In this document: piece by piece, positions 1 to 13,607 of the stretch | Position numbering within the stretch: the first letter of the stretch is position 1 | Layout of the letters: the number at the start of each line of letters is the position of its first letter | From: Saccopteryx bilineata | Lineage: Eukaryota; Chordata; Mammalia; Chiroptera; Emballonuridae | Direction: 5' to 3' | Assembly (NCBI RefSeq): GCF_036850765.1 | Contig: NC_089493.1 | Location: 17,237,632 to 17,301,631 of the forward strand | Length of the DNA: 64,000 bases | The notes under the pieces: model-generated | The model's database searches: none | What the model was told of the DNA's origin: nothing | Seen by the model: the letters and a program-made list of their open reading frames with translations, nothing else | Position numbers and translations under genes: made by a program

Positions 1-130
1 GACTAATTTATACCTTTCTTCCTGGCAATAGGCTTATTTTTCACCGATTTCTTTTTAAATATGTAACCATTTACCAAAATTTCAGATTTTCCTAAGTCCT
101 TTTCACCATTTTTGGCATATTTGCTTACTA

Positions 131-312
131 CTTTTTAATTATTTTTATTTATTTATTCATTTTTAGAGAGGAGAGAGAGAGAGAGAGAAAGGGGGAGGTG
201 TAGGAAGCATCAACTCCCATATGTGCCTTGACCAGGCAAGCCCAGGGTTTCAAACTGGTGACCTCAGTGTTCCAGGGCTACATTTTATCCACTGTGCCTC
301 CACAGGTCAGGC
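131..312 (-). mobile_element. Short tRNA-derived bat SINE (type B)
   Basis: The right end reads, in reverse, CCTGACCTGTGG, the tRNA-like head; the body has a GA-rich tract (CT on the element strand) and the tail is TTTATTTATT in this orientation. A target-site duplication, TGCTTACTA, flanks it at 122-130 and 313-321. Confidence 0.88.
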
Positions 313-3300
313 TGCTTACTAATTTTATTTATTTTAAAATTCTACTTTACATTTTAGACTCAATGTTTAGCATTTTTCAACAACACCTTATTCCAATCCT
401 GTATCTTGTTTCATATGCTGGCTTGTGTGTGAAGATCCCATCCTAAAATCCAGGGGGAAATACATCACTCACAGGAGATTCTGAGTATGTCCCATCCTCT
501 TGTCCACGGAACTTGTGAACCATAGTGATTTAATTAATACAACAAATATATCCAATGTGATTAAATCTATTTTATTGTTTTGACAGGGATGTTTGGGAAC
601 TAAAAATTTAATAGGCAAAGTCATTGAACTAATTGAACGTCGAAGCTACTTTCTATTGGGGTTGTTAACCCAGTCTACTATAAACCAGATTTGTTATTAC
701 CATATTAAAACCATGCCAAGTCAAAGCCAACAAGTACAAAAGCAGAGCCAGAAGACAGAAAAAGTTTCCAGATGACTTCCTTTCAGCACCTGGTCCAGCT
801 TCACTTGAACCTGAAAGATCTGAACATTTCGACCACTTGAATCAATACAGTCCTGCTGCTTTTGCTTAAGTAGATTTGGGATGAGATTATGTATCTTGCC
901 ACAAAAAGAGTTCAATCATATATTAGCAAAGTGCTCCTCAAAGACATTCTCTGTGATGACAGCATAAATCAGACTCATTTTGAATTCTTTAAAACATTCA
1001 TATTTTTGTGTCCCAGCCTTGACTTAACGGAAACAGAATTTTGGGAAAATGAGGCCTGGAAATACACATGTGTTATCATTCCAGTATCTAATAGTCACTG
1101 ATCTGGAATCTGCCTCTTTCCATTTTCTTGAACCACTGCGCTCACAAAATTCACTCCATGCTTCCTTCAAATTGATTACATAGTTCTCTCATCTCTGTCT
1201 TTCCACCATTTTGAACAATAACTGGACTGGATTTTATCTATCAGGTCTTGATTTGGATTGACTCAGAAATTTCCCTCAGGAATCTTCCTTAAAGGAATAG
1301 ACATTTATACTATTGAAACTTTGTAGAAATAAAAATTTAAAGAAGCTTTATAGCAATGAGTATTTCTATCTGATATGAACTCTATGATACACCCTAAGGG
1401 CTACATTTAGGGATTCAAAGAACACTTTTGTGTGTTAGGCAGGGAAGCTCCAACATTGTTGAATGATTAACCCAGTTAAAGCAGAAAGACACAAAAAGCA
1501 AATAAAAGGACAAACACAATTCAAATCAATCACGGGCTGTTTCGATGAGCAGCAAAAAGAAAGAAAGAAATATGGGAGCATTTGGGGCTGTCTTGAGGGA
1601 GTGGATGTAATTAACATGGAACTGGTTAAGCAATCTGAACAGCCTGAATTCAAACTTGCTGCGAGGAAGCAGTCACATCGTGGGTGCCTGACACTTTTTC
1701 TTGGGCTGTGTTTGCACTGTTGATGTTTCCTCCTCCTTGAACCTTGGTGGTCTGTTTGTTGGAGGTCTTTTTTGTTTCCATTGAGTACAGTTTTACCTTG
1801 TTCTTTGTTTCCCTGTTTGGTTCATTCACCCTCATTATGATTATCTGATAAAGAGTGGAGGTGACACTTTGAAACCACTAGCCCAAGCAGTCTCATTAGA
1901 CAGGAAACCCTGCCATTTGTCTAATTTAAATAAAAAGGTGCCTTTAACACAGAACAAACCCAAGCAGCCAGCCACAGAAATTCCTTTCATTGGATCTATT
2001 TACTTCTCTTTGGTATTCAATATGATCTTTTAAGCAACAGGCAATTATAATGAGTTAAAGTGTCCTCTAGTTTTCAAGTGGAAGTCAGATTTAGAAGGTG
2101 TTCGGGTTTTGCAGAGCTGCTAAATTCCTGGGCTTGCACATTTCAATAGTTAATCATAAAGTAGCTTAAAAAATGTACTCCTTTTTGAAAGTATTAAATA
2201 GCTACAGAGGATGTTTTGTTATTTAAAAACTTCTAATAAAAAATTTTAAAAAATAAAAAACTTCTTAGGAAATGCAGCAGGCAAAGCAGCTCGTGAATTT
2301 CATTCTAGGACACCATTGTCAATGACAGGCTAATAATTGAATGGTATTGTCAAGAAAGATGGAATGTAGACTAGTCATGAATGCATTTTTGTCAAATGAA
2401 CATTCCTTGTCGATCATTGAAATAAAATGCGGAAACTTGTTGTTTAAATGAGAACCCTACAAATAGCTGAGGCATATACACAGTGTGCCTTTCCGACTCA
2501 ATCTCGATCATGTTATCACTCAGATATCTGCATGCTGAGGGCTGCAGGGATTTCAGCATCCTTTCCACCTTGGACCAGACATTAGGAATAAGGGACCAGC
2601 TTGGTTTTATGTCATAGGGGTGAGGTGAAGTTCCCCTGGTAAATCACCTACATCTTAAGGACATTAAAAAAGAAGTTTTGTAGCTCTGATTTCATAGCAG
2701 TCTTTGTTTCCAAATGGAGAAACTAGAGATAGTCATACTTTTATGTTCCAAATCACACATTTAGTATGTTTCATCATGGATAAATCTGACGAACCCATTG
2801 AACCACAAATGAAGAACACACTTTTTTTATACTTTCTGACGTGACACTGTTTAAGATCACATAAGTAGATGTTGCCTTGCTGGCTGGCCCCTTAGTAACA
2901 ATGATAGACCTGAGCAGTGTCATTTCACATGTGCTTCCATATAATGCTCTTCGTGATTTGCATATCATTGTCTTTCTATTTCCATCTGAATTCCAGACTT
3001 GGATAGGGTTGAGTCTTGTTTCACTGATCTTTGCCACACAGAAATAACACAGTTAAACTTCTTTGCTAATTTTTTCCTGCAGCCCTTGTACTTTTTTGTC
3101 TGTATCTTTCCTGTTTTCCTGTCACTAACCCCAGTACTGTTGGTCTTCTTTCCTCTTTATATACCAGCCTTATAATATCCGTTAACAGTGAAAGAGAAGC
3201 TGGGATCAGGAAGAGGTCATTCCCTTAGAAAGAAAAAAGGGTATATGGTTGACTACTATACTAAGGGATTGAAAATGGAGTAATTGCAAGGTTACATTAA

Positions 3301-5811
3301 AGTTTCCTTAGGAGAATGAGATACAGACTGCTCCATCTTTAGGAAAGAATTGACAATGGATAACAGAGTCCCTTTATCTTGGTAGATTTTGCCCAATTGA
3401 AATGATAATATTATTGTGACCTAATCTGATTCAATGGGAGATTGTTTATTCAGATAGAGATGGAGAAGTGTGGCATTGAACCTTTGGGGTCCAGGTTTTA
3501 TACTCAGTCGCAATCATAATAGAAAACCCACACACCCATGAGTTGTTCTTAATTGACATGATCTATATAAAACAAGGTTGGTTTGTTTAAATCCCCAAAC
3601 ACTCTAATGGCTCAGAAACTGAGTGTTTTCCAAAGATTGAAGTGATGCTTATTGTTAGTCTTCTAATGAGGTCTTTGAAGACGACACCGAGGATATCGGA
3701 ATCTTTTATCAGAGCCTGTGACATTCCAACTAGGCTGGTGTGGGAAGGCTTTGTTGCCTCTTCCATTTGCATCTCTGTTGTCTGTCTTGGCAACCAGTGC
3801 CCTTAAAATGAAAGATGAATGAGACCGTCTTCAGCCCTGCTGTAGGCAATCACACTTATCACTCATCATTCTGCCTCCCCAGCCCTGACGTTTAGCCTAG
3901 CCTGACTCTGCTGTCTGATATTACAAATTGTGCCGGGTAATTTCCCGCAGCCAAAACAGGAGATTTAGAAGCACCTGGGAGTTCTGGAAATCTATCCTGC
4001 CCGTCATGAAATGCTTCCTGTCCCAGTTTAACAGCCCAAGGGAGAGGAGAAATGAGTCTATGTCAGGGTAGTGGGACCACTACAAATAATAGAATCATGA
4101 GACCCACAGTAGGGAAAAAAGTTGTCTTTGTAAGAATTACTATCTTGACACCCTATAACTAATACAAATTGGAAAATTTCTTTAACATTCTTTAGCCTAC
4201 CTGCCTTAATATGACAAGGTTAGTTTCAGCAAAATTATTTCCTGAGAGGAAAAAAAAAAGGTTTTAGTGGGTAATTGATACTCTTAACTTTGGTATTAAA
4301 GAAGTGCTTGTTAATAATAAAAAAAAAGCCAGGGTATGGGTAGCAATGAGCTTACTTGAGCCACTGTAATGCACTCATAGTGCATTTCTTACATACGGGC
4401 ACCTTCCAGCTCCTGTATCCTCAGAAAATGCTGAAGGAAAGGGATTTATATAAAAGACTACTATGTACCTATGGGAACTGATTATTTCACTTGAATCATG
4501 GAAAATAAACAAAATAAAGTTTCTCTCACAGTTTATTCACCCACCCCCAACCTATCGATATATCTGAGATTTAAACTAGTGAGTGGTTAGGAAGAATTAG
4601 AAATTTGCTTTCATAAAAGCTTTTTTTTTTTTTTTTTGCATATTTGGGTTTGTCATGAACTCATTCCTTTCTTCAAACAGACATAGAAGACTTGGGAGGA
4701 GGAAGCACGGGGTGGCTCATTGTCCTGAACACCACTGCCAATTCCCACCTTGGTTTGGCCAAAATCGAGCACAAGCAAGAGTCTCCTGACTTTTGGAATC
4801 TCTCCACAACTTCCAAGTGGAATTTCCCTGGAAACACTCAGTAGGGTGCTACCCTCCAGTGGCAGCCTAAGAAGCAGATGCACAAAGTGAGTGACTGGCC
4901 CCTAAATATTTGCCAGTAGGACTTAAGCATGATAAATATTGGGAATTTGGCCAAATCTATATTTCCGCATAAACAAAGAAAATTAAGGCTCCAAACATGT
5001 TAGTGACTTTGAGGACACACAGTTACAAAATAACATCCCATAAGAATGTATATAGGTTGGAACATCCAAAATCTTAATATGTATTTCAGGATTCTTTGAT
5101 GTTCCCTTCCCCACCTCAATGCAGAGTCCTTATACTTTTAAACAAAGATCTAAAACTATTCAAGTTGAGACATAAAAGGTAGAAATGACTTAATGTGTCT
5201 TTCTTGATATGGATTATCATTCCCTATGGACCTGGACAAAAACCAGTTAAATTTGTAAGAAGACACACTGAGCTGACGGGTGGAGAAGGGTCAAGGGGAA
5301 AGTCACAAAATTCCCTGGATCCCTAAAATCTCAGGAAGCTGATATACCTCTTCCATATATTTGTTAGGAAACATCCCACAGAAGAGAAGCTTAGAGGAAG
5401 CTAAGTCAAAAACTCTTATCATCTTGGTTCTCCAAATCCCGCTTCCCAATTTCATGTTTGCAGGTCTCTAGTAACAGAAAATTACAATTGTCAGTGATGT
5501 CCACAGGATGTCTGTTATGGTCTGACTATTTCCCTTCCACCCGCTCTTTCCTTTCCTTTCTTTCTCAATAAATTACCTAGTTTTTCTAGCATCACACAGA
5601 CAGAATTTTTACTAAATTTTGCATGGGGTCAACGTCAACTTATTTTATAATTCCCTGTATGCTTAGCAGATAAAAACTGCGCCATATGCTAGGATTTGAA
5701 GCCAGAGGATGTGGAATCTAACCTCTCAATATTGACACTTGATCACTTTAGAGGAAATCAGGTGATAAAGGCTCTCTCCTTGAATAAGTTTTGGCCAGTC
5801 TCCTCTGGCCA
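313..5811. other. Non-coding intergenic stretch
   Basis: No gene, splice-supported exon or young SINE is seen here. The only open frames are under 90 codons and have no recognisable protein features. A MIR-like remnant is likely near 4955-5030 (AAATTAAGGCTCCAAAC and ACACACAGTTAC resemble the MIR core). A T-run of about 18 lies at 4620-4637. Confidence 0.5.
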
Positions 5812-5892
5812 AACTTTGAGCTTCCATGCCACTCATTGTAGAATCCATGTCTCTTCAACTTTGAGCTTCCATGCCACTCATTGTAGAATCCA
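5812..5892. repeat. Tandem duplication, 36 bp identical, period 45 bp
   Basis: The segment at 5812-5847 (starting AACTTTGAGCTTCC) recurs exactly at 5857-5892, separated by a 9-bp spacer. It lies in a stretch (about 5700-6190) with an LTR- or ERV-like feel that I could not assign to a family. Confidence 0.9.
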
Positions 5893-7663
5893 GTCTCAGC
5901 AAGAGTCCTGTTAAGTTAGTTCTACGAAAATCCCTTTCCTTGATATCTGCTCACTCTCAATATCAGATCTATTTCCTCATCCCCCACCCTTGGTATCTGA
6001 TCACCCTGATCCACCTTCAGCAAGAATTTGTCAGGTAAGTTTAGCCAGAATCTCCCCTTAACCCTAAGGTTTCCTCTTAGTAATTTTCTATCACTGAACC
6101 CCCCTCCCACATTCCCTGTACCTCATCATTCCCACTTGTCCGTACCATTTCTAAATTTAACCCAGTTTTATACTGCAGTCTCTTTTCCCTAATGCAATAG
6201 TTTTAGTTTTTATTTTTGTTTTTAATAAAATATATTTTCACTACTTTAGCTTCTGTGCTATTTATTCTCTTTAAGCATCAGTGTTTTTACTTGTAAAATA
6301 GAAATAATACCCTCTATAAAAATCTTTGGGGGCTCAAGTAAGATAATCTACAGGAAAATCCTTTAGAAACTAAAAGGCATCACACCATTGTTAACTGCTA
6401 TTATCACTGTCGTTTCATAAATTCTTTCAGAATAGCTTCAAATTTTAAAATACTTTGGATTTTAAAAAATTCAAAATTTTCAGCAGAAATTTGCTAAAGA
6501 AATGCATCTTAAGTGTTCCCAACATGCACACAAATGGTAAGTCTGTGAGGTCATGAATATGTTAATTGATCATGTTAATCCTTTGAAAATATATAAAGAT
6601 ATTAAACCAGGACACTGTACACCTTAAAAATAAAGCTTATGAGAATTTTTAGGAGAAAAAAATAATTTAGTACATATGACAATTATCAGACTCAGTGGAT
6701 TTTGGGATAGCAACTCATTATTAAACATATGTTTATTTACTTGTGAAGCAAAATGGACTAATGTGATCACTAAGTGAGAAAAAAAAGACTATCTCTACCT
6801 TTATGACAGTTCAGGACAAATTTTACACACTACTGAATGATAAAATCTTTCCATTTCAGTAGTTTCTTGGATTTTGGACTAAGGGGTAAAAAGTGCCCAT
6901 CAGATATTTTCACAGCTTCAATATTTAAGGCCATTCCTTAAGAAAATCCATACAGATTCAGCTTTTAAAGAATGTTTATTAAATGTCTTAAGGTGTGGGG
7001 TATTATCTCAGACCTGCTCATCCAGTTGTGTGAACAATGGAAAGGCAAAAAAAAAAAAAAAAAAAAAAAAGAAAAGAAAAAGAAAAAAGAACTCTTGTGC
7101 ATCAAATAACATTTTCAAAAGAGTGAAAAAGCCACCCACAGAATGGGAGAAAATAATTGTAAATGTGTCTGATAAGTACTCACTGTCAAGTATATATATA
7201 AACAAAGGACAAAGGGAGCCCCCAGAGACTGAGACCTCTAAAAATTCCATATATTTGGGCTCCTAGACAAATATTGAGTGACCACAACTAGATTATAATT
7301 AAAAACTGCAAACATTAAGAAACGAGAAAAAGGAACTGCTAAATAAGATTTACTTTTATATATATAGTTTATAATTTTGAAATGCCTTGTGCCTTGTCCT
7401 CAGTTCTTGTCAGTTCCGGAATACAGTCATTCCTCGAACAACAATGGAAATATCATGGAGCTGATAGGCAGCTCTGCTTGTGTTTTCATTGTTCCTCATT
7501 TAAGCGTCACTCCCCACTTCATCTTTTTTTCCGGCTTTTTGTGTCTATTGTATACTATAAAAAGCATTTCCAAATCACCTTTGAAGGAAGCAGTGTGACA
7601 TGCTAAATTAAACGGAGCTCCAGAGACATTGGTTTTAGGCAGCGAAACAAATTCAACTAGACA

Positions 7664-7710
<47 letters not shown>

Positions 7711-8175
7711 GGCAAACCTACCAGATCTAAAACCTGTTTCTCCTCCTCTGCCTGTTAAAGGGCCATCATGAATGAATTCGAAGTGTTTGGCAAACTGGGA
7801 GGGAATAAGCGGCAAATTGCAAAGCTATCCAGTGTATGTTGAAGTTGGTGGGAAGTGAGGTGGGTTCAATGGGCGGGGCTGTGAGCCTTCATTAGAGATT
7901 CTCATCCCTCATTCATTTCATTGCCAGTGATAGAGTCTAGTGAAATAGATTTCGGAAATCGCAAACTTGATTGCTACCTCAGTTTAGGGAAAGTCAGTAA
8001 TAAAGCTGCTACATTTTTTTCCCCCTCTCCCTATTTTTTCTCCATCTCTTGCTCTTTTATTATATCATTGGAATCTTTAGAAAGTTTTTTCAACCTATTG
8101 GGAGGATCAAACTCTTTAGCAGTTTTGATATACATTCCTCTGGCCTGTGGGCACCAGTGCAGTTTTCTCCCTTTT
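5893..8175. other. Non-coding stretch with simple repeats
   Basis: No gene is seen. It contains a 24-base A run at 7047-7070 continuing as A/G-rich sequence to 7088, and an (AAAT)n microsatellite at 7663-7710. Frames through the A run give lysine or phenylalanine homopolymers and are not genes. Confidence 0.5.
7663..7710. repeat. (AAAT)n microsatellite
   Basis: About twelve tetranucleotide units in an uninterrupted run. It may be the expanded tail of an old retroposon, but no head is recognisable to its left. Confidence 0.95.
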
Positions 8176-8190
8176 AAATGAGATGTCAGC

Positions 8191-8390
8191 CTGACCTGTG
8201 GTGGCGCAGTGGATAAAGCATCGACCTGGAAATGCTGAGGTCACCGGTTTGAAACCCTGGGCTTGCCTGGTCAAGGCACATATGGGAGTTGATGCTTCCA
8301 GCTCCTCCCCTCTTCTCTCTCTCTCTCTCCCTCTCTCTCTCTCTTCTTTAAAAATGAATAAATAAAATTTAAAAATTTAAATAAATAAAT
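8191..8390 (+). mobile_element. Short tRNA-derived bat SINE (type B)
   Basis: It begins CTGACCTGTGGTGGCGCAGT, has a B-box-like GGTTTGAAACC, a CT-rich body and an AATAAATAAA tail. A perfect 15-bp target-site duplication, AAATGAGATGTCAGC, flanks it at 8176-8190 and 8391-8405. The intact duplication points to a fairly young insertion. Confidence 0.93.
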
Positions 8391-8519
8391 AAATGAGATG
8401 TCAGCAAATCAGCAGATCTTAACCAGAGTTGTAGCCTTGGTGTCCTGGATATAACAACTCTTCCCACTACCGAGAAAAAAACAAACAAATCAAAATTAAA
8501 GGACAAGATTTTCTTCTTT

Positions 8520-9068
8520 CTTTAAAGCCAAGTAGTATTCCACTGTGCAAGTGTACTACAGCTTTTTTTTTTTTTTATCCATTCATCTACTGATGAGCAC
8601 TTGGACTTCCCATATTAGAAGATAAATCTCACCCTTTGTGACAGCGTGGAAGGACCTGGAGGGCATTATGCTAAATGAAATAGGCTGGTCAGAGAAAGGC
8701 AAGGACCATATGATTTCACTCATATGTGGAATCTAATGAACAAAATAAACTAACAGATAAAATAGAAACAGACTCACAGATACAGAGAAGAGACTGACAG
8801 CTGTAAAAAGGGGGGTGCTGGATGAAAAAAGTGAAGGGACTAAAAAGAAAAAAAAAGCTTATAAACACAGACAACAGCATAGTGATGACAAGAAGGAGAG
8901 GGAGGTGGGGGAGGTAGAAGAGGGTAAAGGGGAAATAAAAGTTAATAGAGGGAGACCTGACTTAGGGTGTTGAATACAGTACGACATACAGATGATATGT
9001 AATAGAATTATACACCTGAAATCTATATAATTTTTTACCAATGCTACCCCAATAAATCCAATTAAAAA
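8520..9068 (+). mobile_element. L1 3' end (ORF2 tail remnant and 3' UTR)
   Basis: Phrases typical of mammalian L1 3' ends are present: ATGATTTCACTCATATGTGG, the end-of-ORF2 region with CATTCATCTACTGATGAGCA, then a purine-rich 3' UTR and a terminal ACCTGAAA plus CCCCAATAAAT before an A-rich tail. It is 5'-truncated, non-coding and closely related to the element at 59560-60570. Confidence 0.8.
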
Positions 9069-9838
9069 GATATAAAAATACTAAAATGCCTCATAAGAAA
9101 AAAAATAGAAAACAAAAACAATCTTTACTAGTCTAAGTAAAGGCTCCATATGGAAAACAAGGAGGAACAGACTTTTTAAAATATTATTGGTGACAGAAAA
9201 TAGACTTTAAATGTTTTCACATCCAAGGTGTTTTTAGCTGCATTCAATGCTTTTTAAAAAATCAAATATATTATAATTTGATAACCATTCTCAGTAGATT
9301 TTGTGGGATTGGTCCAATTATCAGTTTTCCAAATTAAACCAAGGAAAATGGGTGTGCTAGCGTTGACATCTGTTTCTTGTTCTGCTAAGACAGCATGTTA
9401 AGAGTCTATTGGTTCATGAAAATCAAGGCACCACTCACTTTTTTCATAGGAATAGCCAGATTCAAAATGGCTGTTGTAACCTTTTTAAAGATCTATTGGA
9501 GGTAAAGATGGGTGAGTCAACCAGGTTAAGAGAAGATGCATAGATTATGAATACTGATGATATTGGTAGATTTCCAGGTGAATCTAGGGGAAACTTAACA
9601 GAATCAACCTGACAGGCTACCTTTCTGGGGCATCTCTTCCTTCAGGATCAAATTCCACCTTGCCTATAGGATTTGATCTTGTATCTTTATTCAAGAAAAG
9701 ACAAAACAAAATTTCACAATGAGTGTGTAATGCTATAACTCCAAGAGAATTTGATCCTTGTTCGCTATAATAGTCAGGTTTAGGACACAGCGAAGTTCAA
9801 TAGACCATATCTGACTTTACCGTCAAGAGTGATATTTA

Positions 9839-10219
9839 GGAGCCCTGGCCGGTTGGCTCAGTGGTAAAGCATTGGCCTGGCGTGCAGGAGTCCTGGGTTC
9901 AATTTCTGGCCAGGGCACACAAGAGAAGCGCCCATCTGCTTCTCCATCCTTCCCCATCTCTTTCCTCTCTGCCTCTCTCTTCCCCTCCCGCAGCAAAGGC
10001 TCCACTGGAGCAAAGTTGGCCCGGGTGCTGAGGATGGCTCTGTGGCCTCTGCCTCAGGGCTAGAATGGCTCTGATTGAGGCAGAGCGATGCCCCAAGATG
10101 GGCAGAGCATCGCCCCCTGGTGGGCATGCCGGGTGGATCCCGGTCGGGTGCATGCGGGAGTCTGTCTGACTGCCTCCCCATTTCCAGCTTCGGAAAAATA
10201 CAAAAAAAAAAAAAAAAAA
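9839..10219 (+). mobile_element. Long tRNA-derived bat SINE (type A)
   Basis: The head reads GCCCTGGCCGGTTGGCTCAG. The body includes the GCCCATCTGCTTCTCCA box, a CATCGCCCCCTGGTGGGC segment, and a poly(A) tail of 19. A 14-bp target-site duplication, AAGAGTGATATTTA, lies at 9825-9838 and 10220-10233. Short open frames inside it on both strands are not genes. Confidence 0.93.
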
Positions 10220-10389
10220 AAGAGTGATATTTATGTTATTTCAGTTTGCTCCAAATTGTATGACTTCAGACTCTGAGACTGTGTTGTCTCTCCTTGTAGA
10301 AGACTTCCAATTATGAATTAAGTCTTCAACAACACCTGACTGCTAAAGATTAAGGTATACTCTGTCTTTCTCAAATTCTGAGTATGTAC

Positions 10390-10745
10390 AGTTCGATGGT
10401 GTGATGGTCAATGATATGTATTAACTTGACAGAGCCATGTGCTGTTTAAATAAAGTATTTGGCCAGACCTTATACTACTGTGTGTGGCTTGAAAATGTTG
10501 TGCATGAGATTAAGTACCTTGCTACCCTTAATGTGGGTGGACCTCATCCAATCAAGTGAAGGCTTCAATAGATCAAAAAGGCTGAGTTACAGGAAACTCC
10601 TCCTGTGTGATGGATTGAGCTGAAACATTGTTCTTTTCTTCTCTTTGAATTTGAACTGAAACCTTGGTTCTTCCTGGGTCTCCAGTCGGCTACGTTTTGG
10701 TCTGGAGCTTACACCATCTTTTTTTTTTTTCTGGTGACATCAGCT
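10390..10745 (+). mobile_element. ERVL-type solitary LTR-like fragment
   Basis: The succession of GATGGTCAATGATATGTATT, AACTTGACAG, GTGGGTGGACCTCATCCAAT, AGATCAAAAAGGC and TCCTGGGTCTCCAG resembles the ancient mammalian ERVL-related LTRs (MLT2-like). It is diverged and no internal retroviral gene is attached. The family name is from memory. Confidence 0.5.
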
Positions 10746-11939
10746 GTAATCCATATATTTCAGTCACCTTAATGTTGGTGATCTGTAACAATAACTTGGT
10801 CCTTATATTCAGAATGGTCATCGGAAAGTATATGTAGTAGTAATCTATTGAATTCATTCATTTTAATTGGTATATGCAAATTGATACAAAATTTAGTAGT
10901 AGATCAGAATCAAAACTCTGGTTTCCAGATTCTTAAACCCTAACTATTTCAATCAGTTTTATATTGTTTCTTAATGTTTATATAGAAATTTATTTTTCTC
11001 CCAAATCCTAGACTATCAGAGAAATAAATTTGTATCTCTTAATAAGATATGATTAAGAAGGATCTGAGTCTAAATCTGTTCTCAATAGATGCCCAAACAT
11101 CAGTTTCTTTATGAAGGTAAAGCACTTTACATTGTTTTAGAAAATTGTACTCTATAAAAAGAATTCCGTAAATGTTGGTGTAATTATTATTATAGCAATT
11201 GCATTGCTTTGAACAGGACAATGTAACATCATAGTGAATAATGAGGGCTTTGAGATTTGCAAAGGTTAAGATCAAACCAAGTGTCACCATTTTTTTAGCT
11301 ATGGAAAATCTGGCCAGACCCATTATATTACAGGAGAAAGACATAGAGAACTAATGACTGAATTAATGTTTGTAAAACTCACTATGCTCATTATTGCAAA
11401 ATTCTCACTACAATGACCGTGTAATTCTGCATTTAAAGTCTACTTTTCCTTTGATCTTCACAGTCACGAGCTGACTGACAGAGGGGTCAGAACTAAACTT
11501 TGTCAGAATAAGCATTATGTACACAAATGGAATGAGTGCCCAGTGCCCCAGAATTATAGGATCCAAGAAAGCTAAACTGAAGGAGGTATAATGTGAGATG
11601 AGGGTGAGCATTGCTACTAAGAATTAGGAAGTATTCTGAGTAACACAACCTCCATTTCTATTACTTTTTTCCAGCCAAAATATATTTCTCTTACCAAAAT
11701 GAGGCTCAAGTTCTATAAACCCATGTGATAATTCAAATTCTCACAGCAAACTCTGTGCATATATAGAATTTGTCAGAGAACAACAGTGAAAATATGCAGA
11801 CCTCTGAGAAAGAAGGGTTTTGCAAATGTATGAAGCATCAAGTGCAAAGAAATCCCACATTTCCATCACTTGATATGTCAGAAATAAGAACTCATCTATA
11901 CAATGGTCTCATTTTTAGCACCTGGCAGTACCTAACTAG

Positions 11940-12075
11940 TTTAATATTGATTCATGGTTCTATAAGGTAGGTGTTATTATCAGTCCATTTTCCAGATGAG
12001 AAAGTCGAGTCAAGGGGAGGTTAAGTAATATGCCAGCACTAGTAAGTGGCAGAGCCAAGTTTTGCCCTTTAGTCC
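11940..12075 (-). mobile_element. MIR SINE fragment
   Basis: The MIR core is visible in antisense: AGGTAGGTGTTATTATCAGT, CAGATGAGAAAGTCGAG, GGAGGTTAAGTAATATGCC and AGTAAGTGGCAGAGCCAAG. Confidence 0.8.
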
Positions 12076-12444
12076 TCTGAGCCTGGGTCTATTACCTCTT
12101 TCCATGCTCTGGGCTGCAGACTGTAAAACCCTGGCGTTCACTTGCAGTTTGACATCTCTCCTCATTGGTTGATTTCTGCCAGGTCTTCTGGAAAAGAAGG
12201 CTGAATTTCACTATCAAGGTCAAAATCCATAAAAAAATATCCATCTCAATGCTGACACCAGCACATTGAATTGTTGGAGGAAAGAGAGACAATGCACAGA
12301 TCGAAAATGAGTTCCAGATTCCCTTTTGTCTCCCTAATTCTGTAGCTTTCAGACAATATGTTCCAGACTCTCAAAATTACTCCAAAAGAGCAAAAGAAAT
12401 CAAAGAACTAAATCAAGGAGGGAAATATTGTTTGGACATTTTAA

Positions 12445-12447
<3 letters not shown>

Positions 12448-12485
<38 letters not shown>
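12448..12485. repeat. (GA)n microsatellite
   Basis: About 19 uninterrupted AG units. No SINE head is recognised beside it. Confidence 0.95.
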
Positions 12486-12488
<3 letters not shown>

Positions 12489-13607
12489 TTTTAAGTTCAC
12501 TTTCTAGACCTGAGAACTTAATATGCTTTCCCAATCAGCACCACATCTAATAAAATGAAATCAATGTCACCCCCCAGAAGAGCTCATTACCTCTTTCTCC
12601 ACATGCCAAGAGGCGGCTTGTTTCCCCAATGCCAGCTGTTTCCGAAGGCTGGGGCTTGCTTCACCTCCAGGGACATTAGTTTTAACCTTTCAATCTCTTT
12701 GATTTTATCATCCTACCATGTAACTAAATTCCACTAGTCAAGTTTCAAGGGCAGAGAGGCAAGGGCTGAGCAGCTGAATTTTGCGCAAGCAGATGGCAGA
12801 CACTCTCCTAGAGCAGGACGCTCAGATTCCACGTTGCTAGCAGTTATGTTGAGTTCAGGTTCAACACATGTGACAAAAAGGTAGATTCTGTCTGCTTAGA
12901 GAATGAAAGCCTCTTCCCCTGCTTCCGCGAGATAAGGGGCGATGTATTTGGAAGGTACACTTTTATCTCTCCTTGGCAGTAAAGATGGTTTCCATGTGAT
13001 AGCCAAACCAGAAGGTAAGCAAAGCTAAAGGGTCTGATTTGTAGACAGCATATGGACCCCTAGGTTCAAATTAATGCATTCTTTCTTCTTCTGTTGCCTA
13101 AAGCTTTTCAAATGTTGAGGAAGAGCTTTCAGGATTGAGTTTAAAGACGCTTCTTCAATTTGTTTAACTGCTGTTAATAGCTAGGTGTTATTTCAACATC
13201 TGGTGGAAGTCTGTTTTATGATTTTACCAAGAAGACATCAGCAACACACCCAGCCTTGCTAAATTAACAATGTGTTGGCGACGCTGGAGTAAAACTGCAC
13301 GTAAATCCGGAAATTAGTACAGACTGTGGAAAGAATGTGAAAGTATGAAATAACCTTAAAAATACTCATACCTTTGCCTCATTTTCTCAATGATTTGATG
13401 TGTACAAGCAAGAAGATAAAATGCTGCCATATATATAATAATAAAAAATTAATCTGCATATACGTTTTTAAACTGCTGATTAAATAAATGTTGGTACGTA
13501 AATAAGATAAAATATTATGTTCTAAAAGTAAATTTTGTAAATGTGAATTAGATTCACGTAGGATTCAAACCTATATAAACAGATTATCCAAATTTATTAA
13601 TGCTTTT

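Larger units (their letters stand above)
10746..13587. other. Non-coding intergenic stretch
   Basis: It contains a MIR (about 11940-12075) and a (GA)n microsatellite, listed separately. No gene is supported; the longest open frame (about 100 codons near 11039-11344, minus) has no domain or signal I recognise. Confidence 0.5.

Noticed and set aside
7008..7266. Open frames rich in lysine or phenylalanine
   Set aside because: They are translations of the poly(A) tract at 7047-7088.
9840..9910. Possible tRNA gene (internal promoter boxes)
   Set aside because: The A- and B-box-like motifs belong to the head of a SINE that continues into a SINE body and poly(A) tail with flanking duplications. 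The same applies to all other tRNA-like heads here.
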